From NCBI GenBank assembly GCA_021234155.1, contig JAJEKV010000063.1, positions 3,008,948 through 3,072,947 on the forward strand: a DNA stretch of 64,000 nucleotides. Reading direction: 5' to 3'. The notes under the pieces were generated by a model. The model was not told the origin of the DNA, searched no databases, and saw nothing but the letters and a program-made list of their open reading frames with translations. Positions within the stretch are counted from its first letter, which is position 1; each line of letters begins with the position of its first letter. The position numbers were made by a program, and so were the translations under genes. The stretch is from Isoetes taiwanensis (taxonomy: Eukaryota > Streptophyta > Lycopodiopsida > Isoetales > Isoetaceae). This document shows, one piece after another, positions 11,331 to 23,408 of the stretch.

Positions 11331-12763
11331 CATGCCTATTTATGTCTTCTAATTTGGGGCCCATGCGTAAATATCTCGCCGCCGAATGGTATGGTCCACA
11401 AAGTTGTGTGCTTTCATTCATTTTCTATTCACGGGTGGACAAGGCTAATCCATGGCTAATCCAGATGACTTGGACGCCGCCCTCTTCGCCGCTAGTCGGA
11501 GCGTAAGCCGAAAATGTGGCAGAGTATGTATTACATTGATATATCAGCCAGGATATTACATGCTGGACTAGGGTTGTAATTCTTTTCAATTGTTGCATTC
11601 ACATTCTTTATCCGAGCGTCGGGTTAGTTTCATTTCCCCGATTGAAAGGGGTTGAATGTGAACACACGTAGCAACTTACACGAAAAGCGTTCTTGGCAAA
11701 AAAGTGGGGCAACTTATTGTAATCGATATTCGAGGGAAGCATGAATGTTTGTGTTGGTTCATTTCCAAACCATGTCTCTCAAAAGTTTACAGAGCTATCT
11801 CATTGGGATATGCACGCTGTTTCTTGCAAGTGATCGAAAGCTCAAACCGCTGATGGGCCGCTGTTGCGGAAGCTTTCTGGGGGACAAGCCTCATTGAGGG
11901 TTTTTAGAAGCTTCATCCGGCCCGGTTTAGTTTTAGTGGAAGCCGCTATGTTGAGGTCAAAATGACATGCAAATTTGGCAATGGATGTCAACGGCCCCTT
12001 GAAAATAGAGCTAATATCAGCGCTTGACCCCATTTTTCGCGACGCGGTAATGCATGGGATCGCACTAGAGGGCATATCCCGCAGAATATTCCCCTATCTA
12101 ATGGCTGGGAATTCACTATATGGAGGACACTAACAAAAGTTTTCGAAGCTACAAAACTAGCAAAATGTAAAGGAATATGCAAATCTATGTCCTGGCATAT
12201 GGCTAAATAAGACTAATAAATGTTTTCTACAACGTATATCAAATACTTTACCAGATCACGTAGCAATTGGTGATGTTATTCTCGTATTTGATAGGCATAG
12301 AGCTCGTGATGAGCTTGTCATTTGTCATCATGCTGTTACTCATGGTATAGTTGACTTTGGTGTACTGGACAATAGTAAGATGATGTCACATTTGTCAATC
12401 ATGCGTCTTAATCCTTAAAGACAGAAAAATGTTCTTTTGAGATGACTTTGGTTAATGATTTTACATTCATGTGTGCAGGATCAATGTTCTTCGCATCCAA
12501 TGCATTTCATATTATGCAAAAAATCTCAACTCATGATTGCCAACTTTAGAAGCACCCACAAACCTGTTATAAAATGAACATTGAATTGGGTCGCATTCTC
12601 AACCATCGACATTAATACTACACTCAACCTTCAAATGTTTCAAGCTAACAGAAAATTTCCACCTCTAGTCAAATATCTCCACTTGCTGCCTCAAAAACCT
12701 ATGTTAATGTGTACATAGAAAGGCAAGAACCTATGTTACCTATGTTACGTATGCCTAGAAGGG
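11331..12763. other. Intergenic; one open stretch of about 88 codons
   Basis: No identified gene. An ATG-less open frame on the plus strand from about 12154 to 12418 (containing GDVILVFDRHRARDELVIC) could be an exon remnant. I do not recognise it. The rest is featureless. Confidence 0.35.
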
Positions 12764-13747
12764 TTGTGTTTTGATCGATTTATTGATCATTATGGTAGAG
12801 GATACATGCTCATTGCAAGCATCTATTTGGATGCATGCATGTGGCAACAACTTGATAGAATATATTGCTTTTTTCACTGGGTATCTTCAATTGAACAGTG
12901 GTATTTTGGTATTGACATTGCTCCTTGGCAATGGTTCCAGGAGACATATGGGTTGTTGGATAAAGATATCAGTATATGGGCTTATGTAGCAAGTGCTCTT
13001 CCTCTAATTAAGAAGGTGGGTAACAAGAGATGCTGGAACTTTGTTCAAGGTATTAAAGAAGGCAAGAATCTAGTAAGTTCATGCTACAGATTGCTTACCT
13101 CCTCAAGTACTTTATCACCTTCTCGAAAATGGCACTTACAGACTTTGCCTTCTCAATGGCAATCCATCTGGACCCTTGTTTGGTCTAAATATAATCCTCC
13201 AAAGGTAAATGCTCTACTTTGTTAGGTGATTCATCGCTCTTTGAGAGTTAATGAGATGGTTCATCGCTTTAAGCCAGGAGTAAGCCCACTTTGCCCAATG
13301 TGTGAGCGGTGCATTGAAACATTGGAGCACTGTTTATATTTGTGTGCAGAGCTGAGTATTCTTAGGTCCTGGCTGCATTCTCTTTTTGGAGTATCTTTGG
13401 ATAGTCAGCACTTTCTTTTGGGTATTTATCCAAATCAGTGGACTGCTTCTAAAAGGATTGCATTTCACATGGCAAAGTCTTGGCTCATATGGAGTGTATG
13501 GAAGCGAAGGCGAAGAAAGGTCTTTTATGATAAGCGTATTTCTTCTCAGGTGGTGCTTCAAGAAATTCGTAAGAAGTTGTATAATTGCTTTCAGATCTCC
13601 AATTGGCCTGATCGTATTAAAATTCCAATATGGAGTGATCATCTAAAAGTGATTGATGCTTCAGGGACATTTCTTACTTCTGGAAGTACTTTGTAATATT
13701 TTGAATGTATAATATGAAGTAAAACACGTTCTTCAAAAAAAAAAAAC
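12764..13747 (+). pseudogene. 5'-truncated LINE, 3' end of ORF2 (zf-RVT domain) with poly(A)
   Basis: The C-terminal part of a plant L1-type LINE polyprotein. The frame is open for about 310 codons except for one TAG at 13223-13225, where the family has Trp (family ...KVNAFLWRVIHRSL; here ...KVNALLC-stop-VIHRSL). Downstream is the zinc-binding domain found after the reverse transcriptase: PLCPMCERC...ETLEHCLYLC, that is Cx2C plus HCx4C. The ORF ends at 13693-13695 and a 12-13 base A-run (about 13735-13747) gives the usual retrotransposition tail. Reverse transcriptase and endonuclease are missing, so this is a 5'-truncated insertion. Apart from the single stop it is well preserved compared with the other LINE pieces in the window. 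Confidence 0.8.
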
Positions 13748-13806
13748 AACTAATAGCTTTTGCACCGAGTATCTTCAACAACTAATAACTTTTGCATTGA
13801 GTATCT
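13746..13806 (+). repeat. 31-bp tandem duplication after the LINE tail
   Basis: CAACTAATA(G/A)CTTTTGCA(C/T)(C/T)GAGTATCT occurs twice, head to tail, directly behind the LINE poly(A). It may be a target-site or replication-slippage product. Confidence 0.65.
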
Positions 13807-13839
13807 CATATATAGGGGGGCCGTTGCACCGAGTCGGAC

Positions 13840-14775
13840 AAAAGAAATGTTCACCGTGGCCAAGGCCGCCGCAATAAATTTCATGAACTATCCTATGAGT
13901 ATAAGTTGGATGTTCAGTTAACCTCTTGGGTGGTGCATTGCATCGTCTGTTACTTCGTAGGTGGTTGAAAAATGACTTGAAATGGATGGATCTGTGTGCA
14001 TAAAACATATAAATACATGTATTCTTTGAGTTGTATATGACTAATTGAGCCACTATTTAAAGACCAGTACCCACAAATGGATTAATAGCATGGGTTTTTG
14101 GGTAAGAGAAAGGGCAACCTAATACATCTATTGTGGTTTGGAAACAAGCCAATTGATGAGGCTTTGGTGTCAAAAAATGCAAGAATAACCCACAATGGAA
14201 AAGCCTGGAACTCCAACAATGTGGATTGGCCAAGGAAAAAAAAAAATGCAAGAATACCCACAACAGAAAAGTCTAGAACTCGATCTAGGTAACTCGATTA
14301 GTGAATAGACCAAATGTAAAAAATGCATGCCCACAATGGAAAAGTTTGAAACTCGACCTTGGCAACTCGATTAGTAAATTGATCATTTTCCAAAAATGTC
14401 CCATGCTCTTATGCAATTCTTGATCAAATTAGACTTTGAATATGCCCTTATATTAGATTATAATTGTTATCAAGATCCAATCTTAACCATTGAACAATTT
14501 CAACATTGAAATGGCATTTTTTCTTAGTTAATGAGGATTATACAGCGGGATAGCATTGTCTAACATGATACTCGCAATTGAATTTTAAAATCTAACCCGC
14601 ATTTTGAGATACTCGAAATAACATTCTATTTTCTTCAATATGATGGCAAAGCATTATGGCCTGAGATCCGGCTGGAGATCATGTTGGTGCCAGGTTGACA
14701 CAAATTCCTCATAACAAACTTAGAAAACAAGGTGCTGCGCACGAGGGGTTGCCCTCCGGTGACGCGAAAGTGTGT
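13840..14775 (+). mobile_element. Element R, copy 1, with palindromic ends
   Basis: A segment of about 0.93 kb whose diverged copy lies in reverse orientation at 37433-39020. The left end (13844-13882) is the GC-cored palindrome described at 37433. The right end (about 14733-14775) carries a comparable GC-rich hairpin-like block with TTGCCC at its centre, next to AGGTTGACACAAATTC and AAACTTAG, which are also present beside the palindrome in copy 2. Matching internal blocks include CTATCCTATGAGTATAA, GCCACTATTTAAAGACCAGTA, ATTCTATTTTCTTCAATATG and GGCAAAGCAT. No coding sequence is evident, so it is likely a non-autonomous element of unknown class. Confidence 0.55.
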
Positions 14776-15960
14776 TTTTATGGTTTCTGTTTCAGCGTTT
14801 GTTTTCATGTTTTTTCTTTGATTGTTTTTTAAGATCGAACTTGAATGCTGATTTGTTTTTTTCATCTGGTTTATCTCTTTCAATCACTTTGGGACACGCC
14901 TTTGGCCCTGGGGATCACACTAATCCATGGAATTACAAAGGCCAATGGTGCTAGCATTTTCACGCAACAGAGACAGAAAAGAAAAAATCAATGCTTTCAT
15001 GACATAATATGTTCCACAAGATAATATGAATCTATAGTAGACGATAACGAGGATTTGCCACATTGGTGCTTACAATCAAAGAAATGTTTAGACCTTTAAT
15101 CATTTTTTAGTGAAGATTGATACCCTTCACTAAGATAGGATTTTCCATTCACAAACTAGACCTAAAATCAATTTTTAGTGAGGATTGAATGGTAACCCTT
15201 CACTCTGCTCATCTTGCCAACAAATTCGGGATCATATGGGCAGTGTTCGTTATAAGATCATATGTTTTTGAGAGTTATTTCACTTTGTGGTCTTTCCCTT
15301 TCATATGTAACATATGTACGGTGTATACACTGTGTTCATTATGTGATATGCTTCATTGCATCTCATATACACCAACATTTAGGTAAACATAACAAATGCA
15401 AAAAGATTCAATGCCTCCATCCTACATAGCATTACCTAAATGGTCAAGGCCAGATTCGTCTTGGCTTGGAGAAATATATTAAAGGCTATTGCAACAATGT
15501 TTATGATCAATTGGTTGCTCGTAAATATTTTACATGATACCTTAGTCAAACTGTTAGATTGTCAACCATTATAAGCAATCAAAAAATAGCCTACAAGTCG
15601 ACAATAGGACAATCCTGATTGAAATATTTTAACCTAAAAATTGGGAAAAATCTATTGTTTCTATTGACATTATTGACCTTGTTATAAACAACAGTCTTGA
15701 TAGACAACAGTCTTGATAGACAACATCTCCAAATATAGAAAAATGATGACTGACCTATACATTCTTCATAAAATGTTGTCATGTTTATGAAGAATGAATT
15801 AAGCGCCAAAGTTAACTCACGAGCAACCTGTAAATAGCAAACCAATGAGACTAAAACTCTTCTATTTCCAACGAATGTAATAATAGACTCCCATCATAAC
15901 ACTTCCATTGCTTGCAATTTAACTTTTGAAGACAATATCCAAATACCAGAATTACTCATA
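14776..15960. other. Intergenic, no gene seen
   Basis: Only short ORFs without family resemblance. A small local duplication (TTGATAGACAACA twice) occurs near 15697. Confidence 0.5.
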
Positions 15961-15962
15961 GG

Positions 15963-16515
15963 ATAAGATAAGATAAGATGAATTTTTACGTCCACGGGAA
16001 CCCAACGGGTTATGGGATGGCACATGCAAGGGCAACAGCCCATCTAAAAACTCGGGACTAGGCCCCATCACCAAACACAATAACCAAATATTAAAAGGCT
16101 ACCAACAATAAGATAAGATAATGCTAATGCTAGTGGTAAATTTATGCTTCTAAAATTATCTAGACATAGCCAGTCCAAGGATTGGAAGGCCATTGATCTA
16201 GAATAATTGCTGCGCCTCCCCTGTACACTGCCCATTGCTTTTGCAGGTGGGCTGCCCTCACCTTGCAGAGCTCCTCCTTACGGTTACACAATTGAAGAGG
16301 GGAGAGGTCCTCCTGTACTGAGAAACTAGTCCCTCTGAGATGGTTTCCATGCTGAAGAACATGTAAGCGGCTAAGAGTGTCTTGAAACCGAACCAAAAGA
16401 TGGCGAGGACGATCAGGTCTTGCCGCTCCCACCTAGTAGCGGAGACAACTCCACCAGCCTTCACATGCATGACATCAGTGAAAAAATGCAAAGCAGCATC
16501 CATATCAGAAAGGGC
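15963..16515 (-). pseudogene. LINE ORF1-like fragment, copy 1 (5'-truncated)
   Basis: The minus strand matches the plus-strand element at 38061-38811. Its 3' tail on the minus strand is a run of TCTTATC units (plus strand GATAAGATAAGAT at 15963), as in some plant LINEs. The coding part corresponds to the C-terminal half of an ORF1-like RNA-binding protein (DAALHFFTDVMHVK..., ...HLLVRFQD, ...SVQEDLSPLQLCNRKEEL). One base has been lost near 16435 (VSATRVG becomes VSATRW), which shifts the frame, so two overlapping frames are needed to follow the protein. The 5' end stops abruptly near 16515, as expected of an incomplete reverse transcript. Confidence 0.75.
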
Positions 16516-17845
16516 AACAGCTTACTTCTAAACTTGGCTAATTTGAAGCATTCTTGATATCACAACGTGAGTCTCGAAATAAATGGAAAGAAAAAAAAAC
16601 AGCAAAGGTGGAACATTACTAGCTTCACACATGCTCCAGTTTAAGTCCATCAGCCAAAGTAAGCGCCCATGACAAATCTTGTAGGGTTGAATCCAGTTAA
16701 TAATGCTGCATTGTCATGGAATTACAATATTAGTACAAGACTTGGTAAAATAATCTGCTTGTCCAACTTACAGATTGGGAAGAGAATGAAAGATAAAGCA
16801 GCTGGATAAAGGAAAAACGTCCTTCTCTCAAGGAATGGAAGTACTGTAAAAGCCCAAAATTACACAATTCAATTACAAAACTAGTCCCTTTGACATATAG
16901 CCAAAAAATGATAAAAACTCACCATCATAACCAAGGAAATTGAGATAATGATAATAAGACACTGCCATCAAAAACAACAAGTTTGACAAAGCCATGAGCA
17001 AGCAAGAATGGGGACAGAAAATACTGCAACACTGCAAAATGCGGTGCGTCAGATGGCTGCTTAAAGAACATCCATGGAAACTTGATAAAAATCCCTGTAA
17101 AAGTAAATTAAAGAAACCGTCTCTCTGATATAACAATATTAAATAAAATGTCTCTCTGATAACTCTACATTGGAAACATAGATATGAACCAATAATTTTA
17201 ATGCAATCTACATACAAAGCTGGGGACCCTTTCCTATAAAACACTCATGTCTAACCTCCCATGGTACCTAGCAACTAACTAACTACGCATCAGAAACAAA
17301 AAAGATGAAAAAATATATGTACAATGGTCGTGAGGTAAAAATGGTGATGGGGGAGCACTAAAATAATCTTAAAGCATTTTTAGATGCAAATAATTTTGCA
17401 AGATGCTTTAGATAGCACCTTTCTATATAGCATTTTCCATGGATTAGTGTATGAAGGTAAGAAGTGCTTGATACTTAGGCAGAAAAGTGTATTCTATAGA
17501 TGATGCGTCCATTTATGTCATATGGAATCAGAAAACGGAGAGAGCACATCCATTCCCTGTACGCTCTTACAAGCAAAAGCAAAAGAAATGTTTTAAAAAC
17601 TTAACAAGACGACACATGCAGCAAGCGTATAGATCTCAAGGACCAGGATTTAAGAACTTTGAAGAACAAACTCTAACAGTTTTTAGGCTTCTATTTTGTT
17701 TTCCAAGGAGTAATTTTCCAAGGAATCCCTCAGCCTAGCACGCTCAAATGTTGGTTCGTAATAGCTTATTTCAGGGCATACATACACTATAATTGTTGTG
17801 TGAGCCAGAGGGGGTTTAATGAAGATGAACTAAATAACTGCACAT
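16516..17845. other. Intergenic; one minus-strand exon-like block
   Basis: No identified gene. Minus strand about 16923-17037, between CATTTTGCAG and GTGAGTTTTT, looks like an internal exon, but none of the three frames recalls a family. It might belong with the exon-like blocks at 17859-18590. Confidence 0.35.
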
Positions 17846-17858
17846 TCATCCAGATCTA

Positions 17859-18590
17859 CTACTCCAGACAATGAAGGAACACACATATATTATAAATGTT
17901 GTGACCACACCTGAATGTGCATACTAGTGGAAATACAGAAACAATAAATTTGCAAAACAACCATACCTTATTTCGAAATCCAAATAACTCTATCTTGCAT
18001 CTGCAGGAAGTTATTGGAGAGCCGCCATTGACATAGCCAATGATCAAGAAAGTTGGACTTTTTGAAGGGCCAATCGTAGATATGTTGCTCAAAATGTCTG
18101 TTTCCGGAGGTTGAGTATCTGCAAAATGTTTACAGAATAGAATGACTAACTCCCATCTTTCACTTTAATGCCCTCTCAATATATGATATGCAAATGCAAA
18201 AGCGATATTTTAAAAATTAATAATTTAAAGTAGACATCGAGCGGGAAGGTCATTTTCCATCCCATACGCATAAGCCATTCTGAAAATGGATTCAAGGACC
18301 ATAAGAATGAGCGAAATCTTCATTTTTATTTTAAGAAAATATTCCCCATCCGCAAGGTTATTCATTCTTTGAGGACTGCTACATGCTTCGGAACCGTTAA
18401 CACTGTTAATACATTGGAAGATGGTCCCATTAGGTGTATTATGCAATCCTGTGAAGTGAAAGATCCTTTTTCCGCTAGAGTAAGAGTTTGGGCACGAACT
18501 CGTTAGATTAGTGACCAAATCTAATAAATCTATAGAGCTACTTCTTGGTACGTAAAATCTAAAAGTGATGCTTCCCTTCGTTGTATGCAT
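17859..18590 (-). CDS. Unidentified multi-exon fragment with Cys-containing extracellular-type domains
   Basis: Two minus-strand blocks have exon character. The upstream one (18225-18590) reads ...KRIFHFTGLHNTPNGTIFQC...SEACSSPQRMNNLADGEYFLKIK. The downstream one begins after CATTTTGCAG at about 18120, reads ...TDILSNISTIGPSKSPTFLI...SPITSCRCKIELFGF and ends at a donor-like GTATGG near 17965. The pattern F-x-C...(9 residues)...C-S-P...L-x-D-G recalls small Ig-like repeats of secreted or membrane proteins, with several N-glycosylation sites (NGT, NGS, NLT). I cannot name the family. No start or end exon is identified, so it may be a gene fragment. Confidence 0.35.
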
Positions 18591-18599
18591 TGTCTATAG

Positions 18600-19330
18600 C
18601 CTTCATTTTGAAGACGCATCTTCCCAAAAGAGGCTCCTCATCTCTAGTGGACTCAAGCAAGGGGAACCGGATGCTAACATGTTGTCCAAACTATACGCAC
18701 AATGAGCAAAGATATGATAAAATCCTTGATCCCGATACCCATCTTCCTCGATGAAGTATGCTTGTGATACTGCTCTCTCATTGTGCACCACGTAAAAAAA
18801 GATATGAAAGGTAGTAGTGCATCCACCAAAAAGTCATACTTTAGCGTACTTTACTGCGATCAAGCGATGGCAAGCTCAATTTGCCGCTTAGATGGTTTGG
18901 TACGCGGCGACCCAACAATAGGGACGACCCCACATTCTGACCGATAAGGAGTTTGGAGCAGTTTCTAGCATATTTTAGGTATATACTAGCATATACCCAG
19001 AACATGCCAAAAACCAACATAACCAAGGGATTGCCCCCCTAGGGGCAACCAGGATTCGGGAAATTCCGAGGAACCATTGTAAGTATCCGTTTAAATATAA
19101 GAAAAAGCACCGTATCATGAAAATAGTCGGATCCCTTTCCTCTTGTATTTTTAAATTTCACAGAAATCTAACGGACGAGGTTTTTTCCGGCAGAAATAAA
19201 GCTGGGGCCAAGGGGAAATGATGGAAGTATATTTATAATAGGTTAATTTTCGATTTTGCTTTGGGTTAGGTTACTTTTCTTTAGGGTTTTTTAGCTTTTT
19301 CTTTTCGTTCGTGTTTTCGAGCAGTGGCGG
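18600..19330. other. Intergenic
   Basis: A 62-codon minus-strand ORF (18603-18791) lies upstream of the exon-like block 18225-18590 but in another frame, and no family is recognised. The rest is featureless. Confidence 0.4.
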
Positions 19331-19332
19331 CC

Positions 19333-20180
19333 ATGGCAAAGATGGAGGAGATCATCTCTATGACGAAGGGCGGCGCCGGATATGATGCTAAACCGTGGTT
19401 TTTGCGCACTAGTGTTTATTTGATAGCAATATGGTGTGCTCTCTCTGCTACATACTGCTCTCAAGATAATACTAGGGTTCAAAAATCCTGAAATTTTTTC
19501 ATTCTACCTATCTGCTTCACGATTTCTTTCATCAAGAAGGGTATATTTCTATTTACATTTTTAGTGCAACTGTAATAAATTGTGATGCTATGCATTTGAA
19601 TCCAAGAAGGGTAAAATCGTGGATGCTTGCTCGTACGTACTGCTCATTTCTATATTCTTGTATTTTTACATATCTAGTTTTGCAGGCAAATGACTGTCAT
19701 CTTACAACAAGAATGAGCAACTCGTGTTAGAAAAATCCAGAACGTTCTTTCATGTTGCTATCTGCTTCATGATTTCTATCATCAACAAGGGTATGCTTCT
19801 ACCTCATATTTTAGTGCTAGAATAGTAAAACTTCATGGCTGCTGTGCATTTTTGCTTTACATTTTTTATGCATTTGTAATTTTGCAGGCAGATAACTGTC
19901 ATTCTAGAACAAGAATGAGCAGTATTAATTGTTCTGGCAGACGATTTGTCAAATGGCATTTATTTTTTTGTTTCAGAATATTCTTCAATGGAATAGCAAC
20001 AGGGAACTGCTAGAAAGAAGATTCAGACATTTAGTATTTAAGCGAGATGTTCAGGCCATGGAAACAGTTCGTACACCTCTTGTTGATGCTACTAGTACTA
20101 TGGCAGCTCACAGTCAGCTTAGTGCTGAATATAAAAGGATAAAAAAAAAGCTAGAAAATTGTAGGATTAGTCTTGGTTAG
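19333..20180 (+). pseudogene. Unidentified gene or gene fragment, two exon candidates
   Basis: An ATG in good context (19333, after GGCGGCC) opens MAKMEEIISMTKGGAGYDAK and continues to a stop at about 19489. A later block (19977-20180) begins at a clean acceptor (TTTTTTGTTTCAG) and encodes 67 residues, NILQWNSNRELLERRFRHLV...AEYKRIKKKLENCRISLG, ending in TAG, with a charged helical C-terminus. Between them the intron-like DNA contains a diverged tandem duplication of about 245 bp (CTATCTGCTTCA(C/T)GATTTCT...GCAGGCA(A/G)AT(G/A)ACTGTCAT). I do not recognise the protein. The internal duplication suggests that splicing may be disturbed. Confidence 0.35.
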
Positions 20181-20457
20181 ATGATAATGATTGGTTGCAC
20201 CAGATGATGTTCAAGCACTAGTGCAGTTCAAACTAATGCCAATAGTTAAATGAACTTTTGGCACTAGTATAATTTCTGTTATGAAAATATTGCAGCAAAT
20301 TTATTCTTGAATTTACTCTACTCTCTATTTGATGTCAATGGGAATATAATTCAATATAATAAACCATGTTTCCGTTTACATTTTATGGTATAGAAAAAAA
20401 CTTGCTGGTTTTAATGTTACAGAAAATGGTAGGCAAGATTAAGTGATTAGTCAAAAA
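20181..20457. other. Short spacer, nothing seen
   Basis: AT-rich, no ORF or repeat of note. Confidence 0.5.
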
Positions 20458-20500
20458 GAAATGTTCGCGACGGCATTGGCTGCCGCATAAATTTCTTCTA
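20458..20500. repeat. Palindromic terminus motif, copy 2
   Basis: GAAATGTTCGCGACGGC, a short centre, then CTGCCGCATAAATTTC. The two arms are near inverted repeats. It is the same motif as at 13844, 24721, 37433 and 47594. The neighbouring sequence is unrelated to element R, so the motif marks some other insertion or a solo end. Confidence 0.7.
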
Positions 20501-20547
20501 TCTTATATTATAATGTTTTGGTGTAAGTAGTGAACCGCACCCTAAAT

Positions 20548-20955
20548 TGGGCGGTCCGGATTAATCTATCCAACGGTGTAGATGATGTCACGTTAAAAGC
20601 CTTTTGGTTGAGATTTAACCTAAAAGATGGACGACCCAGATAGCCCACGATTTCTTTTTGCCTTTTCTGGCTCCCAATAGGAAGAGGTCAGCCTGGATTC
20701 CTTTAGGAAGAGGCTTGGCTATTCCGGTAGCAGCTTCGCTTTGTTATTTAGGGCGGTCCGATTAATCTATCCAACGGGTGTAGATGATGTCACGTTAAAA
20801 GCCTTTTGGTTGAGATTTAACCTAAAAAAGATGGACGGCCCGTGATAGCCCACTCTTCTTTGCCTTTTCGGCCCGTCGATAGGGAAGAGGTCAGCCGGAT
20901 TCCTTTAGGAAGAGGCTTGGCTATTCCGTGGTTTGGCTTCGCTTTGTTAAATTTA
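20548..20955 (+). repeat. Tandem duplication, about 203-bp unit, two copies
   Basis: 20548-20750 and 20751-20955 are head-to-tail copies. Each begins GGGCGGTCCG(G)ATTAATC, runs through TGATGTCACGTTAAAAGCC and TTTGGTTGAGATTTAACC, and ends CTTCGCTTTGTTA. They are about 90 per cent alike by eye, so the duplication is fairly recent compared with most repeats here. Confidence 0.85.
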
Positions 20956-22205
20956 GTTTTGAACTTTGACTACTACTCGATATCGCATTACCCGCTTGGC
21001 CTATGGCTTGCTCTGCGGGCGCCGGATTTCCCAACTTCGCTATGGCGATTCATAAACGGTATGATGCATGCATAAATCCAAATTCATAACCTCACAAATT
21101 CTCTATTTTTCTACATCGGAAGTGCATGCATAAACGGCTCCAAATTTTATGATGCATGCATAAGCGTAAAAATGTTCTGTAATGAAGCACGCTTTTAATC
21201 GGGCCATAGGGAGGCATCACCTTTGAGTCGATTCCCTTTGAATCACCATAGCTTGAGTAGAAGGTAGAGCCTTTAACTCTTTTTCTTCCTTCTCTTAACT
21301 TTGAAAAAGGATGTCACTGCTCTCGCTTTTAGGCCATTATGCAAGTAAGCCACAAGAGATCTCAGGGGCAAAAAGATTTGTAGCGAAGTTCTGCGGGCGG
21401 AAGATTTGTGGCAAAAGATCCGTGGGCTTTTAAGATTTGTGGCAAAATGATGGGGTAAATGCATTTCGGAAGTTTCTCATTCTGTTTCTTTGCATTTCTA
21501 CCAAAGGTCAGCGGCCCCTACGCTTCAAATCGGCGTAAAATAATAACGGCTTTTTTCTGATCAATCTTTGAATATTTAGTAGGATTTTCCTGAGCTGCAA
21601 GGTTTTGGCAGGTTTACGTGGTTTATATGGGCAGCAAGATTCAAGATGATCCACAAATAATCTGTTCCCATAATCACCAAATGCTGGCAGAAAACTAAAC
21701 TGGGAACATTTGTTTTACGGTTTAGAAGCAGCTACGGAATCATTGGTGTGCAGCTACAAGCATGGTATCTGTATGTTTGTTTTGCTACAATTCAACTTGG
21801 TTTCACTACCTATATAAAGCAGTGTATTTTGTTCTTAAAATGGATGTCTAATATTTCTGGGCTGAGAGCAACCCTGGCGCTTGACACGTATATTTTTTCT
21901 CCATTTCTACAATAATTAAGATACATATAATATTTCTGTGCCAAGACATGCCAGGACACTTCCTTTCCCCTGTTTTTTGCTGCGAGCTCTGGCGATGGCC
22001 GATTGATGGCCTGGAGGTGCTCTTTGAGGGCGCTTTTCTTTCTTCTAACTCCACACATGGCATGACAGGTGGTCTAGAGTCCCTTCCGCCAGATCTGGTG
22101 GCGAAATCTGATGTTTTGATTTTAAAGAGTGCTTTTGGCCATGCTTTGGTTTCACCTCCTTAAGCTCTAGCTATGGCATCCTTTGAGATGAGCTGTGTCT
22201 TCTGC
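20956..22205. other. Intergenic, GATGCATGCATAA words
   Basis: No gene is recognised. GATGCATGCATAA occurs twice, with a third shorter GTGCATGCATAA, between 21062 and 21170. ORFs are short and unassigned. The end of this stretch may be a decayed 5' part of the lectin-receptor fragment that follows. Confidence 0.4.
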
Positions 22206-23124
22206 CACCGAGTTGGCTTAACTCTGCTGCACAAGCAGAAAATGCGTATTTTGAGGGAAGAAAAAAATGGGTTCTGTATGATCGTTCAACGGGGCTATGA
22301 AACGGCAGAGTTTTGATGACCCAACTGAAGTTTTGTTGCCAGGCCAGAATCTGGTGGGCGGTTTATGGTTGTCTAGCAGAGGAAATTCTTCCACGCCTCA
22401 CTTGCATCTTTTGAACAAAACAGGTTTGTTCTGCCCCTCCCTTGGTATTTTTATGTTAGTCGTCCTTCCAAAAAAACAGGCTCATTCTCTGCCTTAACAT
22501 TTCCAACACCTCTTCATGTATTCATCTACTTCTTCATGTGCCTCTTTAAACGCAATTTTTTACGGTGATATACCAGGGTCACACAGCCTTCAGTTATATG
22601 AGTTGCAGCCTTATGAAGATTAAAATTTTTGGCAGCACTGCATATGGGTTTTGCACCGAAGAAAAATGCCAGTTGTTTTTCAACAAAAAATTTTAACAGT
22701 AGAAGATGGTAGTCTAAAGGCTTCAGCAGCATGGAGGTGTAGTGCCCTTAACGTAGACCCTGCCCATGCCACCAAAATCTAGAACGGAATAATTACATTG
22801 TTGATGTGCAGGGCTCCACGTATTTTTCTACGGTACATTGTTGGCATTAGGGACATATCAGAGAAGAGCTGCAGAGCCTTTTGCCTCTCAGGCTGTTCCT
22901 ACAGTGCATACGTCTATGGAAACGCCCAATGTTCTTTAATTGACCAAGTTGTTGGAAGCTTCAAATCTTCTTCAAAATGCGTAGCTATCTCAAATTCAGA
23001 AACAACAATATTATATCAGGTTCTTTTGCCATTATATACAAAGAAAATCACGGCTGTGGTTATAGGCTTGGCAGTAGTTGCTTTTTTGATTTGCTTTTGT
23101 GATTATTTGCTTTGGCTATGCTAG
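22206..23124 (+). pseudogene. G-type lectin S-receptor-like kinase fragment
   Basis: Two recognisable parts of the ectodomain of an S-receptor-like kinase. First, the end of the bulb-type lectin domain: AENAYFEGRKKWVLYDRSTG, then after a one-base shift near 22294 QSFDDPTEVLLPGQNL (family WQSFDxPTDTLLPGQ). Second, a PAN/apple domain and membrane anchor: KSCRAFCLSGCSYSAYVYG...CSLID, then ITAVVIGLAVVAFLICFC, followed by TAG at 23122. Between them, AAYGFC may be a relic of the S-locus glycoprotein domain. The kinase domain is absent. Frameshifts and the early stop make it non-functional. These receptors normally act in self-recognition or defence at the plasma membrane. A laccase fragment lies 285 bp downstream on the same strand. 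Confidence 0.7.
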
Positions 23125-23408
23125 AGCTACTTAAAAGAAAACCCATTAATTAAATCAATAAAGAAATTGATAAATCTTTAGCTTGCGTTGATGGATTGCC
23201 CCACGGTTTACATACCAGGAAATGGAGGTGGCTTTAGCAAGAAGCTTGGAAGAAGAGGATTTGGATCTATACATAACGACATCATGCACTGAGTCATGCT
23301 TTACCTGCAACCCATGGATTTTGTACTCGCTGAATAGGAACATGGCTTCCAACAGACAAACTCCATTTTCTTACGCAGTTGCATGCTTTACAGAAAGGTC
23401 TATAAATT

